A DNA stretch of 64,000 bases, from contig NC_086254.1 of assembly GCF_021018805.1 (NCBI RefSeq), forward strand, positions 23,549,300 to 23,613,299. The letters run 5' to 3'. Source of the DNA: Prinia subflava. Its lineage: Eukaryota > Chordata > Aves > Passeriformes > Cisticolidae. The position numbers and the translations under genes are program-made. Below the pieces are notes generated by a model. The model was not told where the DNA came from and did no database searches. It worked only from the letters and a program-made list of their open reading frames with translations. Positions 23,336 to 36,400 of the stretch are shown here, one piece after another. Numbering within the stretch: the stretch's first letter is position 1; each line of letters opens with the position of its first letter.

Positions 23336-26300
23336 CCTTTCCCTCCTCCACAGGACTGAACAGAAAGTCCTGTTACGAGACTTTGGTTCCATTTAAGGGG
23401 ACATGGAAAGCCACATCTCCTTCCCTAATTAATAGATAATAAACCCCTCATTTCCTATGCTCTCCTTATAAAGAAGCTTCAATAATTTTCTCATCTGGAC
23501 AAGATATTTTCTTCGTGTTTTGGGTTGAAGGGGAGGAGTTTGCAGCACAAATGATTTCCACTAAAAACATTTAAACCTCCTAAATATTTTAGGTTGAGTT
23601 ATCAAGAGGCTCATCTCTGTGGAGAACTTCTTGGTGAGTGCTGCTGTGCTCAACGGGTTTGTACAGCTCCTCTGACTGCACGGGATTAGCTGGCTGAGAG
23701 CTGGATGCACACAGGGTATCTTAAATAGAAAATTAAATTAATACAGAACGATGTTTTCAGGAGCACAAATGGACAGCTTGTCCCTTTGAGAACTCACTGC
23801 ATTCCAAGCTCGCTTTGAAAATTACCAGATTGAAATGGAGGTGGAAAGTCTCTTTAAAAATCACTTCTGAAAAAACCAAGAAAATAATTTGTTAGATTTT
23901 TTTTTCCTTTCTGTACGTGTGAGACATCTAAACATAACCCATTCCACAGTAAGGGTACTGGAAATCAAAAAAATAATATTTGAATTATTTTGATCATGAT
24001 AATCCCCAATTGTTTTGAAAGTAAATTATATTTGATAGTCTCTCCAGAATGTACTTACAAATTCATAGGAACACCATTAAAATACAGCATTAATTAACAT
24101 CCACTTTTATAAAGTGCTTCTAATATTGTATAAACAAGCAAGAGTTGAAAAGCTTATTTTTAACTTGGATCTGCATATGCAGTGTGATCATAGTGAGTTA
24201 TAAAAATACCCGAATAGCACTGGGAAATGAATTTTCACAGTTTGCTTCTGGTTGAAGACACACCAAAGTACCTGTCTTTAATTTGAGGAGCTGTGAACAA
24301 AAGGTACTTGCCAGCTTAGCTTGGAGTTTCCGAGCCCGTGGCAGCACAGCCATGGCTGGAATACTGATGTGTCAATACTCGTTAGCCCAAATGATAATCA
24401 GCAACTGGCTGGAAATAACTTGAAACAATCAGAAGGGATTGAGCTGCTGGTGCTGGGTTACAGCAGGCCTGTGCTGGATTTCAGGCTGGATTTCATCTCT
24501 CCAAAAACAAACCCATCCCTGCAGGCTGAGGATCTGATTTAACTTCCAACAGGAGCCTCCACCAGCACCAAAACCAAAGGATGGAGAGTCCGGGGGGCTG
24601 CTGGGCACAGACAGCCTCGAGATGCACCAGTCCAGCCTAAATTCATGTTCAGGAAGGAAAGCAACACCAAAGCCCCTCAAAACTCAGTCTGGCCAGTGGA
24701 GATCCTGATGGCTGTGACCTCTCTTGCAGCCCTGCAGGCAATGGTTAATCCCACCTTGATTTCACTCAAAACATCTTGCTGAAACCTAACCCAAACTTTA
24801 AAAAACCAATGTTATTTGTAACGGTATCAGATGAATCTGGAGTTGTAGGCAAAGTCTGAAACCTGCCCTGAGGAGCAGGTGGGGAGCTCCTGTCCCTCTG
24901 GAACACCCGGGGGAGGTCACAGAAACCTCCCTGCCAAGACCCCAGCACTGACTGGTGGGGTTTGGGTGCAGCTGGCCTCGTGCAGGGTCTCTGAATAGAT
25001 ACATTCCTAAAGTTCTATAAATGTTCTAAAGTTCTATAAATCCCCCTCCCTGCCCAGGTGCTGCTGCCACATCCCGAGTTCCACTGATGCAGAAAGGAAG
25101 GGAATTGTGAAGGATGAAGGTTCCTGTGCATCCAGGACAGATCTTTCATCCAGAAAACCACAAACCTGCTCTGAACACTGCACTGGAAAACACTGCTCAA
25201 TACCAAGCACCAATAACTGACAAAGAGCAGCAAACTGCTGGTGCCACACGGACAGAGCAGGAATTCCAGGGCAGTTCCCATTCCCTGAATCCTTCAGTAA
25301 CAGCAGGGGATTTACTGAGGGAAAGCTGCGCCCTTAAGAGACACATTGTTTTAAAATTAAAAGCTTTTGTTCCCCCTTCTCTTCTTTAAAGAGGCAAATC
25401 CTTAAATGGTCATTTTTATCACTTTCTGTAAATATTATTTATGCCCAGATGCACCTGTTATGGTGGGAATAGTCACAACAGTGACCGTGGTGCTCCAAAG
25501 AGATGAGAAATGTGCAGTTTACTGGTGCCTTTCATTAGATCAGCTGATTAGATGTGAAAAAGAGACAAACCTGCAGAAAGACAAGCCCTTCTTCAGCCTT
25601 TAAATGTGATAGACATCTTGAAGACATTATTATAAAAGCTTGATATGATGCTTTAAAGCACTGCTGGTTCCCGGGATCACTCAAGGGCTCCTTCAGAAGC
25701 TGCGAGCCTTCAGAAGTGATCCAGGAAATGCTGGAGCACTCTGTGTTTTTCAAAGGATGAAACATTCCCAATTTTCCCGTGCTGGGAGAAGAATAGCAAA
25801 TGGTTTTGGTGCTGTTTTTGGCTGAGCACCTTCCGGGTGACACGTTTGGGTGATTGCCCTCCTCGTTTAACGGGGGATGAGCACCAGGAACTGCTCACAT
25901 TGTCAGCACCACAGGGACGGGAGGAGTTCAGCAAACAGCCCTGAGAAACGCCTGGGGTGGGACTCAGGAATTCAGAGGTGGAAGGAGCCTCTCTGATTTT
26001 GTCCAAGCCAAGTTCCTGCAGTGATAAAGCCACCCCCAAATCCGTGGGGTTGTTCCTCCAGTGCTGGATCCCCTCCGTGCAGATTCCTGGTGCTGAGGTG
26101 GTGGAGAAGCCACCTGACAGCTCTGTGCCACTGAGGAACATCCACGTGCAGACAGAAACTCCCACTCGCTGCTTTAAATCAGCTTTCAGTAGTTTTTGTA
26201 TCACTGAAATAGCACAAAATATATTTACCCCAAGCTTGTGCCCTAAAAATTCTTATATTCACTAAGGAATGCTAAATAAACCAAAACCTCGAAGTGCTGG

Positions 26301-26990
26301 GGACAGGATAATCAACAGACTAAATATTCTGACCTTGAATTTTACATTCTTCTCCATCTCTAATTGTCCTGCACTGTGTTTTCTTATTTCTAATCCAGGT
26401 TAAAGGCTGTGGCTGCTGCTTCAGCCTCAGGTGTTTTGCCAGCGGTCTTGGTGTGGGGACAAATCCCTTCTGAGCCCCGAGTTTCTCTCTCTAGCACTTG
26501 CTCACCCCACAGAGGAGCCACAAAGTTGGTTCCTGTATAAAGAGATCCAAAAATGGAAAACACAAAGGCAATGCAAAGCGATGCCACATTCCTCATTTCA
26601 AACGAGTGGGTGACAAATTGCTCATCAGATTGTACAATTTGGGTTGCTCTTGCTTGCTTGCTAATTAACCAGTCTGACATTATGTTTCCTCCCTCTTGCC
26701 TCCACCCTGCCTGCCGAGCTAATCAGGGCTCAATGACAGCATCACTTATCCCAGGACACATTCCAATAATTAAGGTTTGGAGGACATCTTGCCAACTCCA
26801 GCACACACCAACAGGATTTTCTCTCCCTGCGCTGCTGTGCCGGTGACATGTGACAGGACAAAGCCCTGCTCTCATATACATAACAGCAGGATGCTTTCCC
26901 ACCTTTTAATGGCTGCTGCCTCTCCTCCCAGCCTCTGACAGTGGGGAAGGCTCTGCACGAGTGGCTGTGCCTGGAGGAGAGAGACCCACG
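23336..26990. other. Unique non-coding sequence, no gene seen
   Basis: 23440-24300 is AT-rich and complex with no repeat. A 16-bp word (ctaaagttctataaat) is duplicated at 25007 and 25026. A minus-strand frame at 25710-26204 (164 codons) has no recognisable domain. 25966-26010 vaguely resembles a CR1 3' end but is too degraded to call. 26580-26760 is complex unique sequence. No RNA gene recognised. Confidence 0.6.
25007..25041. repeat. 16-bp word duplicated with a 19-bp period
   Basis: ctaaagttctataaat occurs exactly at 25007-25022 and 25026-25041. Confidence 0.85.
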
Positions 26991-27783
26991 GGCAACAGAA
27001 CCCCTCGTGTGGCTATCAGCTGTATCTATGGCCAAAAAACCCCTCCTGTGGCTATCAGCTGTATCTATGGCCAACAAAACCCCTCGTGTGGCTTTCAGCT
27101 GGATCCGTGGGCAACAGAACCTCTCATGTGGCTATCAGCTGTATCTATGGCCAACAGAACCCCTCGTGTGGCTGTCAGCTGTATCTATGGCCAACAAAAC
27201 CCCTCGTGTGGCTTTCAGCTGGATCTATGGCCAACAAAACCCCTCGTGTGGCTATCAGCACATCCATGGCCAACAGAACCCCTTGTGTGGCTATCAGCTG
27301 TATCTATGGCCAAAAAACCCCTCCTGTGGCTATCAGCTCTATCTATGGCCAACAAAACCCCTCGTGTGGCTATCAGCTGTATCTATGGCCAAAAAAACCC
27401 CTCGTGTGGCTATCAGCTCTATCTATGGCCAACAAAACCCCTCGTGTGGCTATCAGCTGGATCCATGCGCAACAGAACCACTCATGTGGCTATGAGCTGT
27501 ATCTATGGCCAACAAAACCCCTCGTGTGGCTATCAGCTGGATCCATGCGCAACAGAACCACTCATGTGGCTATGAGCTGTATCTATGGCCAACAAAACCC
27601 CTCGTGTGGCTATCAGCTGGATCCATGGGCAACAAAACCCCTCATGTGGCTATGAGCTGTATCTATGGCCAACAAAACCCCTCGTGTGGCTATCAGCACA
27701 TCCATGGCCAACAGAACCACTCATGTGGCTATCAGCTGGACCTATGGCCAGCAAAACCCCTCGTGTGGCTCTCAGCTCCGTCT
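26991..27783. repeat. 40-bp minisatellite, 20 copies, with 80-bp higher-order pattern
   Basis: Twenty units of 39-40 bp with the core cctcgtgtggctatcagctg followed by a (g/t)atc(t/c)atggccaacaaaa-like segment. From about 27437 to 27680 the array becomes an 80-bp alternation of a tatcagctggatccatg unit and a catgtggctatgagctg unit, repeated three times. The 40-bp unit has no stop in any plus frame, so three overlapping frames of 184-204 codons are open; this is an artefact. Each standard unit carries CTATCAGCTG, a CAGCTG E-box overlapping a GATA-type site on the other strand. Confidence 0.95.
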
Positions 27784-30700
27784 GTCTCCTGGGAAAAGCC
27801 AGTTTGTAGGAACTGGGAGCTCCTGTCTAAGGTGAAAGTCTGGACTCGGCACGAGCAAAGCTTGATCCCATGGATTTGGTCTGAAATTGCAAAAAACCCC
27901 AAAACCATCTGGATTCTACCTGCATTGGAACCTTCAGAAAGGTAAATTCTGTTTCAAAAGAGATTTATATTTTCATTTTAGCTAATAGTTGTTAGCTTTT
28001 CTTAGAGTGCCCACTGGAATATGGCTCCAAATGCTCTGCTCCAGGAAGCTGGAATGTCCTGGTGACCAGTTCTGAAGAGCAGATGGACACACCGCTCATC
28101 CTCTCTTGGTGCTTGACTGTGAAACGTTGTTTTCATCAGCAGTGGGATCACACAGAGAAATGGGGAAAGGGAGCATTCCCCATGGAATTCCTGGAGATGG
28201 AATTCCTCCAATTCCTGGAGACAGACAGCTCCTCAGCCAGCAGGAATCAACACAGACTTTGCAACACTGCCCTACTTCACTCACACTGGACCTGGAGAGC
28301 CTCCACCAGGCACTTCAAAGACACTGAACGCAGATAAAAGAGAATAAAAGACAATTCTGTACCCCTAAGATCTCCGAATGTCACTTAGTGTGGGAGGCAG
28401 GAACAGGGGTTGGAAGAGCCTGGATGGATTTGTGCAAGGACAGAGGTGAGAGGGATTTACCCGAGGCTGGGGGAACATCCAGCACTGCTGCTGCTGCTGC
28501 TCTGGGCTGGAGCTGGAGCTGCTCCTTCTCCACTCTGGTTTGCATCAGCAGGTATTTGCTTTCTTTGGTCCCAAAAAAGTGCAACAAAACCTCTATTTCA
28601 TATAGAACCTTCAAGGTCGCTTGCATAAAATGTACAAAAAGCACATTTTTGTTGATGGAATGGCCTTTTGATAATGAGGTAATTAGTGATATTACAGCAG
28701 GAGAAAAGGGGGGGATTTCTTCCTCCTTTTCTCCCTTTCTGCAAACCCAGTGAAGTGGCAAATTTTGTCACAGCTGCTGTATGTGCACAATATTTCACCC
28801 AGCTCCACAAAGTAATGTGTTTTTTTGAGTAGCTACTGTATTTGCTGAAACTAAGTTATAATAATTTGATGACTAGGAACAAGATTAATTCAAGGAACTA
28901 CTATTCTCATGACAATTGCAAAATCCAGTAGTAGGGGACAGAGTGGGTATGAATAGAAATGTTTGGGCATCTCCCTGCTCATCAGTGAGGATGGAAAAAT
29001 ATCCAGCAAGGATGTGAGGGGGTCACATCCCTGGAGATGCAGCAAGGTAAGCAATTAATCTCTCCATAAGAAAACCAGGAGCTGCAATCAAAACTATCAT
29101 CGAAGGAAACATGAATATCTGCACGAGAGGAGGATAAAACCCAGTGGAAGATATAATTACATTAAATTATAGCAACTGCCATGTAAAAGTACCAATGGAG
29201 TAACAAAAGGATTGTCATTTCCTTTAGAAATTATGTTTGATGATATCTCAGTGCTCACATCCCCTCGCACGTGGAGATGTGCCAGCTCCCCGAGATCTGA
29301 GGGGGAAACAAAGCCCCAGCCCAGCACAAGTGGGAACAGCGCTCAGTTTGTCACTGAGGATGTGACAATCAAAGCTGGAGCTCCTGGCTGAGCCATCTTC
29401 CAAAGGAATTCCACATTTTTTCCCCTCCGAAAGGTAAAGCCTCTCATAGAGACCAGCGCTGGCCTGTGCCTTGATCTCCCCCAAGATGAACACCAACCAC
29501 CAATAACTCTACAGAGAATTTTGGAGAGATGGTTCACAGATTAACATTTTCAGAGTGGAAGCAGATGAGACCAAATTTAGAGCAAGTCAGTGATATGCAC
29601 ATATGTTACGTAAAGGCCTAATATTCACTGAAGAGAGGGAAGGAAGTACCAGGGAGTTGGGATTTGGAGATCTATAAATAGCTTGCTAAAGTTATGGAAG
29701 CAAAGAATTACAGTACAAAAAAAAAAAAAAAAGAAAAAAAAAAAAAAAGGTGACAAATTAAAAATTATCAGAAATTGAGCTGGTAAGAAAATTTTCTGAT
29801 CTGAAGCAGAAGAAACACCAAGACTTTTCCTGCTGCCATCCTGTTCCTAAAGCACTTTCAGTGCTGGCTCAGGTTTGGCAGCTGCTGGGATGTGCTCAGG
29901 GCTCTCTGCACTGTGGTTTTACAGAGCTGTGTCTGAGATCACTCACTCGCTGCTCTGAGATATTTTTGTGCAAACAGCAGAACTGCTGTTCAAATGCTTT
30001 CAGCTCTTCTAAGTCAGTCTCTATCTTCCTTTGACCAGATGACACTGGACATAAAAAAACCCCACCAACCTTTCTCAACAAACCTTGAAAGCACCAAATT
30101 TTAGTAAAATAGAGAAACACATCGCAGTCAGGCAGCATTCCAGAGTAAAATTCCCAACCAAGCAGAGAACTGGCCTCTCTTAAATGCTCCAGCACCTGGC
30201 TCACTGCTGCATGGTTTCACCTGTTTGTGCTTTATTTGTGGTGTCTCTGCAGGAGCCTTAATGAGTGCAGCCTCAGCAAAAGTGGATTTTCTGAGTAGCA
30301 AAATGACGCTGGAGTTCCCTCAGCTGAGTGCCAGCACGTGTGAAAGGAGGGGTCAGTGGATGCAAAATACAAAATATTATCTGCTGATAACAACGCCTGG
30401 GCAGGGCTGTGCAGAGCAAGGAGCCAGCCGAGCTCAGCTCTCCCCACCGAGTGATTTAGGCAGAACAAATTGGAGCTTGCAGCAGTCTGAGTAGTAAAAT
30501 GCGTGGAGTTGTTAAACTGGCTGTGCCTAAAATGATGAATTAGTTGGGCCATTTCTTTTCATGGCAAGCAGTGAATGTGGGTTGTCCATCAGAGCTGGGA
30601 GCCGGGAGCTGTGGGAGCAGGGGCCTTGGCCATGGTGGGATGAGGCCTCAGGATTTCAGCTTTTCTATTTTTCACACATTTGTAACCCTGCAATTCTTCA

Positions 30701-30829
30701 CTGCACAGCTCTGAACTCCACACACAGCCTGAGCTGCTGCTGTCCCATTTTGGGCAGACACAGCAACTCCTCTCCAGGCCTGGGAACCAAGGACGCCTCA
30801 CTGCCCCAGGCTGAGAGATGGGAACAAAA
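27784..30829. other. Unique non-coding sequence, no gene seen
   Basis: Open frames reach 126 codons (28381-28761 minus) without recognisable domains. A (CTG)5-like run lies at about 28485-28500. 28740-29240 is AT-rich, complex sequence. An A-rich tract lies at 29717-29748. No RNA gene or mobile element is recognised until the LTR at 30835. Confidence 0.6.
29717..29748. repeat. A-rich homopolymer tract
   Basis: Two A runs of about 16 nt each, separated by one G. Confidence 0.9.
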
Positions 30830-30834
30830 GTGAG

Positions 30835-31083
30835 GTGGGGAGAGAAAACTTAGGGTGAAAACTTCATTACCTGAAGCTGCAATTGGAAGATTGACCCTCA
30901 ATATGCAAAGGGACCAAACTGATAAAAGTATGAAAACTCATGACCCATTGTGAATTTTGGGTGTAGCTCCTGGGAGGCTTTGTCTGCCCTCAATGTACCT
31001 GAAGAACCCTCAATAAATAGAATTGCTTTTTATTCCCTTATTCTGTCCGAATTCTCTTTTTTGGTGGTCCCAAAAAGACATCA
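30835..31083 (+). mobile_element. Solo LTR of an ERVL-like endogenous retrovirus
   Basis: A compact LTR of about 249 bp in plus orientation. In order it shows a TATA-like gataaaag (30921-30928), a polyadenylation signal AATAAA (31012-31017) about 90 bp downstream, a T-rich stretch, and a U5-like end with ttggtggtcccaaaaagaca, ending in CA at 31083. The pentamer gtgag lies directly before (30830-30834) and after (31084-31088), consistent with a 5-bp target duplication, the size usual for ERVL-type elements. The expected first T of the TG start appears lost, since the element begins GTGGGG. No internal viral sequence flanks it, so it is a solo LTR left by recombination. The wording matches an LTR I recall from songbird genomes, but no database was consulted. 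Confidence 0.75.
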
Positions 31084-31088
31084 GTGAG

Positions 31089-32639
31089 ACCTCCCAGGAG
31101 GTGAGGACCCAAGGTGGATCCTGTGGGTGAAACAAAGCCAAGCACAGAGATCCCAGAGGGAAAATGCAGCACAGCCTGGCCAGGCCAGGGCTGCCACGGG
31201 GACAGGGACACCCGCCAGGTTTGCTCAGTGCTTCCACTCACAGAGGGGCTCGAGGACTGTGCAGGAAGAGTTTTACAAGCTGAGGTCAGATTTGGGGTGG
31301 GATGAACGAGTGCAGCTCTGTTGGAGTCACAGGAATCGTGCCCATTCATCCAGGCTGCAGGGACAATGCTCTGACAACAGCACGAGGAGAGATCCCACTG
31401 TTGTTCTGCTAAAGCAATAATGAACCCCCTAATTTACTGTTTCCAAACCAGCTTATTCCATTTTAGAGAAGAATGCACTGGGTTGCACCTAGCCACCAAA
31501 TCTGAGCACAGCCATTATTAATTTACTCCTTTATGTATTTCCATTGTAATGGCTGAGAGCAAAACTTGGGCAGAGTGGATGGTCCCACACAAGCAGCTGT
31601 GAAAAGATGTCCCAGAATTCAGACAAACAGCATTGTTAATAGACTCCTCTTGGTGAGGAGAGAAAACACGGTGTCAATCACGCCTGCTGACAGGGTGCAA
31701 TTAACCCAGCATCAAATTGGAGGGAGATGGATGGGACCAGATGGTCCTGTTATCCTAACAAAGGATTATACAGCAAGTGTCCTTCGGAAGGAAGAGCGTT
31801 TTTTTTAACAGGGACCTTCGGAACAACCAAATAAAATTAAAAAAATTAAAAAGAGAACTAAAGAGGCATTACAGAAAATGGAAACGAGCAAACCGTGGTG
31901 TAAATGTGGATTCCAGTGGTTAATTCTGTGCTTTGAGGACAAATATATGTTATATTTTGATCATAATGATGCCTGCTGAAATTTATCCAGAACGGCCTCC
32001 CAAAGATTGAGTCAGGCAGAAGCACTGCAAACTAAGTCTGTAAGAAATTATCAAAATTCATCATTCTTGCTGTTCCTGAAAATATGATTTGATTTATTTA
32101 CCTAAACCTGCCCAAATGCTGCCCTGCTGCCCTGCTGTGCTTGAGGTAAATCCGTATTTTGGAGCCTAAATAGCAGCAGGGGCACCTGGCTGAGCAGGGC
32201 ACCCCAAACCCTTCCCAGAGCCCTGCAGTGAGCAGAGCGTGGGACTGTGCTTGGAAATAAAGCTCTCACTCCGTGAGACAGATTATTAATTATGTGGAAG
32301 ACACAACCAATTTCTGCAAAGGAATCAGGAAAAAACGTGTAAATAAGAGGAATTTCCGGCAAGGTAAAATATCCTAGAAATCTGTTTCCAGTTTCCCAGA
32401 GTGTGAGAGAGATGCTGCAGCAGGCGGTGGCTCAGGGCTGTCCTGCAGGCACTGGAACATCCCCCAGTGACTCCAGTTCCCTCCTCCCTGTCCCCTGCAA
32501 GGTGGCTCACACTGTGGTGGAATTTTCTGGCAAAGGCATGAAGCTCCTGTAATATTTCCTGTGATTTTTCAGTTTATGATTCTCCTTCTTTTCTAAATTC
32601 CACAAGATCCAGTCCTGCACAAGTGGATCAAGAATTTCC
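31089..32639. other. Unique non-coding sequence, no gene seen
   Basis: Open frames reach 103 codons with no recognisable domain; one of them extends back into the LTR. 31400-32100 is AT-rich and complex. A gaaataaagctctcac stretch near 32250 resembles an LTR polyadenylation region but no LTR ends were found. A small gccctgct triplication lies near 32120. Confidence 0.6.
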
Positions 32640-33492
32640 TATTCTTTCCCTTTCCTCTCGTCCTTTCTCTTTTCCTTTTCCTTTCCCTTTCCCCCTTTCC
32701 ATTTCCCTTTTCTCTTTTCATTTTCCCTTTCCCTTTCCCTTTCCCTTTCCCTTTCCCTTTCCCTTTCCCTTTCCCTTTCCCTTTCCCTTTCCCTTTCCCT
32801 TTCCCTTTTCCTTTTCCTTTTCCTTTTCCTTTTCCTTTTCCTTTTCCTTTTCCTTTTCCTTTTCCTTTTCCTTTTCCTTTTCCTTTTCCTTTTCCTTTTC
32901 CTTTTCCTTTTCCTTTTCTTTTTCCTTTTCCTTTTCCTTTTCCTTTCCCCCTTTCCCTTTTCCCTTTCTCTTTTCATTTTCCCTTTTCCCTTTTCCCTTT
33001 TCCCTTTTCCCTTTTCCCTTTTCCCTTTTCCCTTTTCCCTTTTCCCTTTTCCCTTTCCCTTTCTCTTTTCCTTTTCCCCTTTTCCCTTTTCTCCTTTTCC
33101 CTTTTCCCTTTCCCTTTCCCTTTCCCTTTCCCTTTCCCTTTCCCTTTCCCTTTCCCTTTCCCTTTCCCTTTCCCTTTCCCTTTCCCTTTCCCTTTCCCTT
33201 TCCCTTTCCCTTTCCCTTTCCCTTTCCCTTTCCCTTTCCCTTTTCCCCTTTTCATTTTCCCTTTCCCCCTTTCCCCCTTTCCCTTGTCTCTTTCTCTTTT
33301 CATTTTCCCTTTTCCCTTTTCCCTTTTCCCTTTTCCCTTTTCCCTTTTCCCTTTTCCCTTTTCCCTTTTCCCTTTTCCCTTTTCCCTTTTCCCTTTTCCC
33401 TTTTCCCTTTTCCCTTTTCCCTTTTCCCTTTTTCCCTTTCCCTTTCCCTTTCCCTTTCCCTTTCCCTTTCCCTTTCCCTTTCCCTTTCCCTC
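32640..33492. repeat. 850-bp polypyrimidine satellite of CCCTTT, CCTTTT and CCCTTTT blocks
   Basis: Almost pure C/T on the plus strand with only a handful of purines. It is organised in blocks: CCCTTT hexamers (about 32723-32807), CCTTTT hexamers (32806-32945), CCCTTTT heptamers (about 32976-33052), CCCTTT hexamers (33100-33243), CCCTTTT heptamers (33301-33432) and CCCTTT hexamers (33432-33491). A boundary motif (ctcttttcattttccc) recurs near 32710, 32967 and 33293, pointing to larger segmental duplications. Open frames of 223-309 codons on both strands (Phe/Pro-rich or Lys/Gly/Glu-rich) are artefacts. Mirror-symmetric homopurine-homopyrimidine DNA can form intramolecular triplex. Confidence 0.97.
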
Positions 33493-36400
33493 CCCAAAGC
33501 CAAAGGAAATGTTTTCCAATGTACCACAATTAGCAAAAAGTGCCCTGCTTGACACCTTTTCATCATTATCCAGTTGGAAGAATATCAGCTCTTTTCCAGC
33601 CACGGAAATTATAGAAGATCTAATCAGCAGATAGGATACAGTCATAGAAAATGCACATCAGCACACCTTAAAGAAAGTAAAATAAATCTTGAAAGTTTAA
33701 TATCCCCCTTTCCTGGACCTAAATAGGCCCCTTTGGAAAACTATTTTATTGTTTCTCATTAAATTAGAATTGTGCTGAGACGCCACTATCTACCATTTCC
33801 TATTATTATTAATGTTAAAAAAAATAAAATCATTGCATATTCAGCATTTCCCCAGTTAAAACAAGTCAGAATGAAAATCCGAGCTGTGTTTTTTCTTAAT
33901 TCATGCTAATTTAAAAACAGAAAGTTCTTTACTTCTTTTCCCCTAGTTTGCATCTGCATTTAAAGATAGCAATATTTTCTAATGATAATTAAGACCCTTT
34001 AATTTATTGGTTTATTACTTCTGTGCTACATTAGCAGCTCTTACAGGGACAGCTCAGAGATACCACAGTGGATGTGCTCCGTTCCCCTCTCATTAACCCC
34101 AGGAGCGATTCCAGAGCTCTGGGTTTTCCCTGCTTTCCCAGCCCTTGGTGGAGCTCACACCACGATCCCGACTCTGCTGCTCACCAGAATTTCAGCCTCT
34201 GCGTCCTCTTGAGGGGTTTGTGGGGATTTTAGTGGATACTCTCAGAAAATTTGCACTATGGAATAAATTAGACTTTAATTAACTTTTGTTATTCCAGTGT
34301 AACCAGCTTGGTTCTTTTTACTAAAAGTCAAATTGCAAATGTATCAAGAAAGCCCCAGACCTGACCCTGTATTAGATATCATTGATGTGGTTACAAATAT
34401 ATCCTCAATATTTAATATTTATTACTTAAATACAGAGAATATAAACATTATTACCTAATACTTGTGACTGTGGTAGTGAGAAGCTTATTAATATATATTT
34501 TTAAAGACTATCCTAGCTAAAAGCTTTTAATTTCTTTTAAAATTAAACTCTCTCTGTCTTTGGGCAAACTAATGTGATAATTTTAAGGAAGGTATTATCT
34601 GCCTTTTTTTTTTTTACCATTACACTTCACTGAAAAATTTGTGTTAAGCTATGCTTTAAATCAACATTTCCTCAAATTGCAGAACTGATGGTAAAGTTAG
34701 GTTATAATAGTTGTAATTTACATAAAATAAAAAAAAATCAGTTTATCACGATTGTTCTTTTTAGCAAGGATTTCTAAACCCAGTGGCTAGGAAATATTGT
34801 TGATTTTCAGACCAAATCCATCTAATTACACCAAAGGAAATCCACGGAATTGCCGGGGTTCATGAAGGAGATAATCAAATTACAAAGAGGGAGAGGCTCC
34901 ATGAGGAACTGCTGAAACAGCAACTCCATCACAGCTGAGAGTTCCTTAAGAGAGGTCACAGGTCTGCCAGTCTGGAAAGGGATGCACAAATTAAACAAAA
35001 CAGTCCCAAAAGTAGATGATTTTGGGTCTTCAAGATGCATGATTTTTTCAGTTTTATTAAGTTTTTTTGGAAAAATATTATTTCCAAGTGCTCAGCACAA
35101 AGCAAGATCTATCCGGAGTTCAGCTCAGTGGGGCTAAAGGCAAACTAATAATTTAATTCCAGCAAATATTAATGATCTCCAACGTATTTCTCGAGATATT
35201 TGTGCAGTAACTTCTACATTTATTTATGTGCAAGCAAAAAAGGACTTTATTCCCCAAATCAGATCTTTACGACCAAAGGATCATAAAGATTCTTATTGAT
35301 TCCAAAGAGGTTTTGCTGATTCTCATGTTTGAAATAGAATTTTTTTTCACCTTTGCAATGTTCTCCTTTTGTTGTAGAGTGTTAATTAACTGGTTACAGT
35401 GAAAATTAATCTAACAGCAATTTTTTTAAGACCATGTAGGTGCTGCTGCTTGTTTCAGGAGAGACTTTTATTCAAAATTGCAAATTACTGTTGGTAAGGA
35501 GAAGATCAAGTTTACAATTTCTGGGTGCACTGCAGCTCCCTTCCCCTCTGCTTTCCAAGGATATTATATTAGCACTGGAAAGAACTTTCTTGGGCAGACT
35601 TTTTTTGGAAATGAGAGGTCCCAAACCCACCAGTTTAAAAGCTGCACCATTGAATGCACTCTGTTCATTGGGGTATCCCCATGCCACAAACCAACCAAAT
35701 CACGTCCATGACAGGGAAATAAATTCAATAAAATGAGATCAGCTCCACCAGATGAACCACACCGAGGAACACCATCACTGTTTCTCTAGCTACTCTACAG
35801 ACCTATAAAATCCCAAACCTCCAAAACCTCACAGTTTCACTATTTGTGCTTGTTCCCAAATAAACCAAAAGTCATTGCTGTCCCCTCGGGCTGTGAAGGA
35901 GGAAGGCACGAGGAGAAAAGGGCTGGGGCTCTCCGGGTGCAGGTGAGGTAAAGAAAACCCAGCTGTTCCAACTCCCCCTTGCCCAGAGCACCTCTGCTCG
36001 TGAGAAACAGTTCGAGTGAACTTCTGTCACTCAGTTCAACAGGAAAACCACCAAAAAATTACAGTTCAACTCTGCTAACTTGAGCTTTCAGCTCTTTTTC
36101 TTTATTTTTTTCCAGACAAGTTCCACCACTTGCAGCTGTCCCAAAGCCACCACCTTTTCCTGCAGCCTCGGGAAGGTCCATTGCACTTAAATAAAGTAAC
36201 CCTGATTTATTAACAGGTGGGTTCAGGCACAGGTACTGTGTGTACCTGGACACTGTCTGAGGAAAGCACTGTGCTCAAGGGGATGTGTTTTTTTCCAGGT
36301 GCTTCTGTTTAATTTGTATTCTTGGTGTTTTTGTGGCTGGTCCCTTCAAAACTGCTTTGCTCCAGAGGAGCAAACCTATCCTGGCCTGGCTTGTGCTAAT

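Noticed and set aside
25966..26010. Faint CR1-like stretch (gaattcagaggtggaaggag and gtccaagcc)
   Set aside because: Too degraded to separate from chance without an alignment.
26941..27945. Plus-strand repeat proteins of 146-204 residues in three frames
   Set aside because: The 40-bp unit is stop-free in all three plus frames; simultaneous openness in three registers shows it is a repeat effect.
32239..32275. gaaataaagctctcactccg, like an LTR polyadenylation region
   Set aside because: No TG...CA ends, TATA box or target duplication found.
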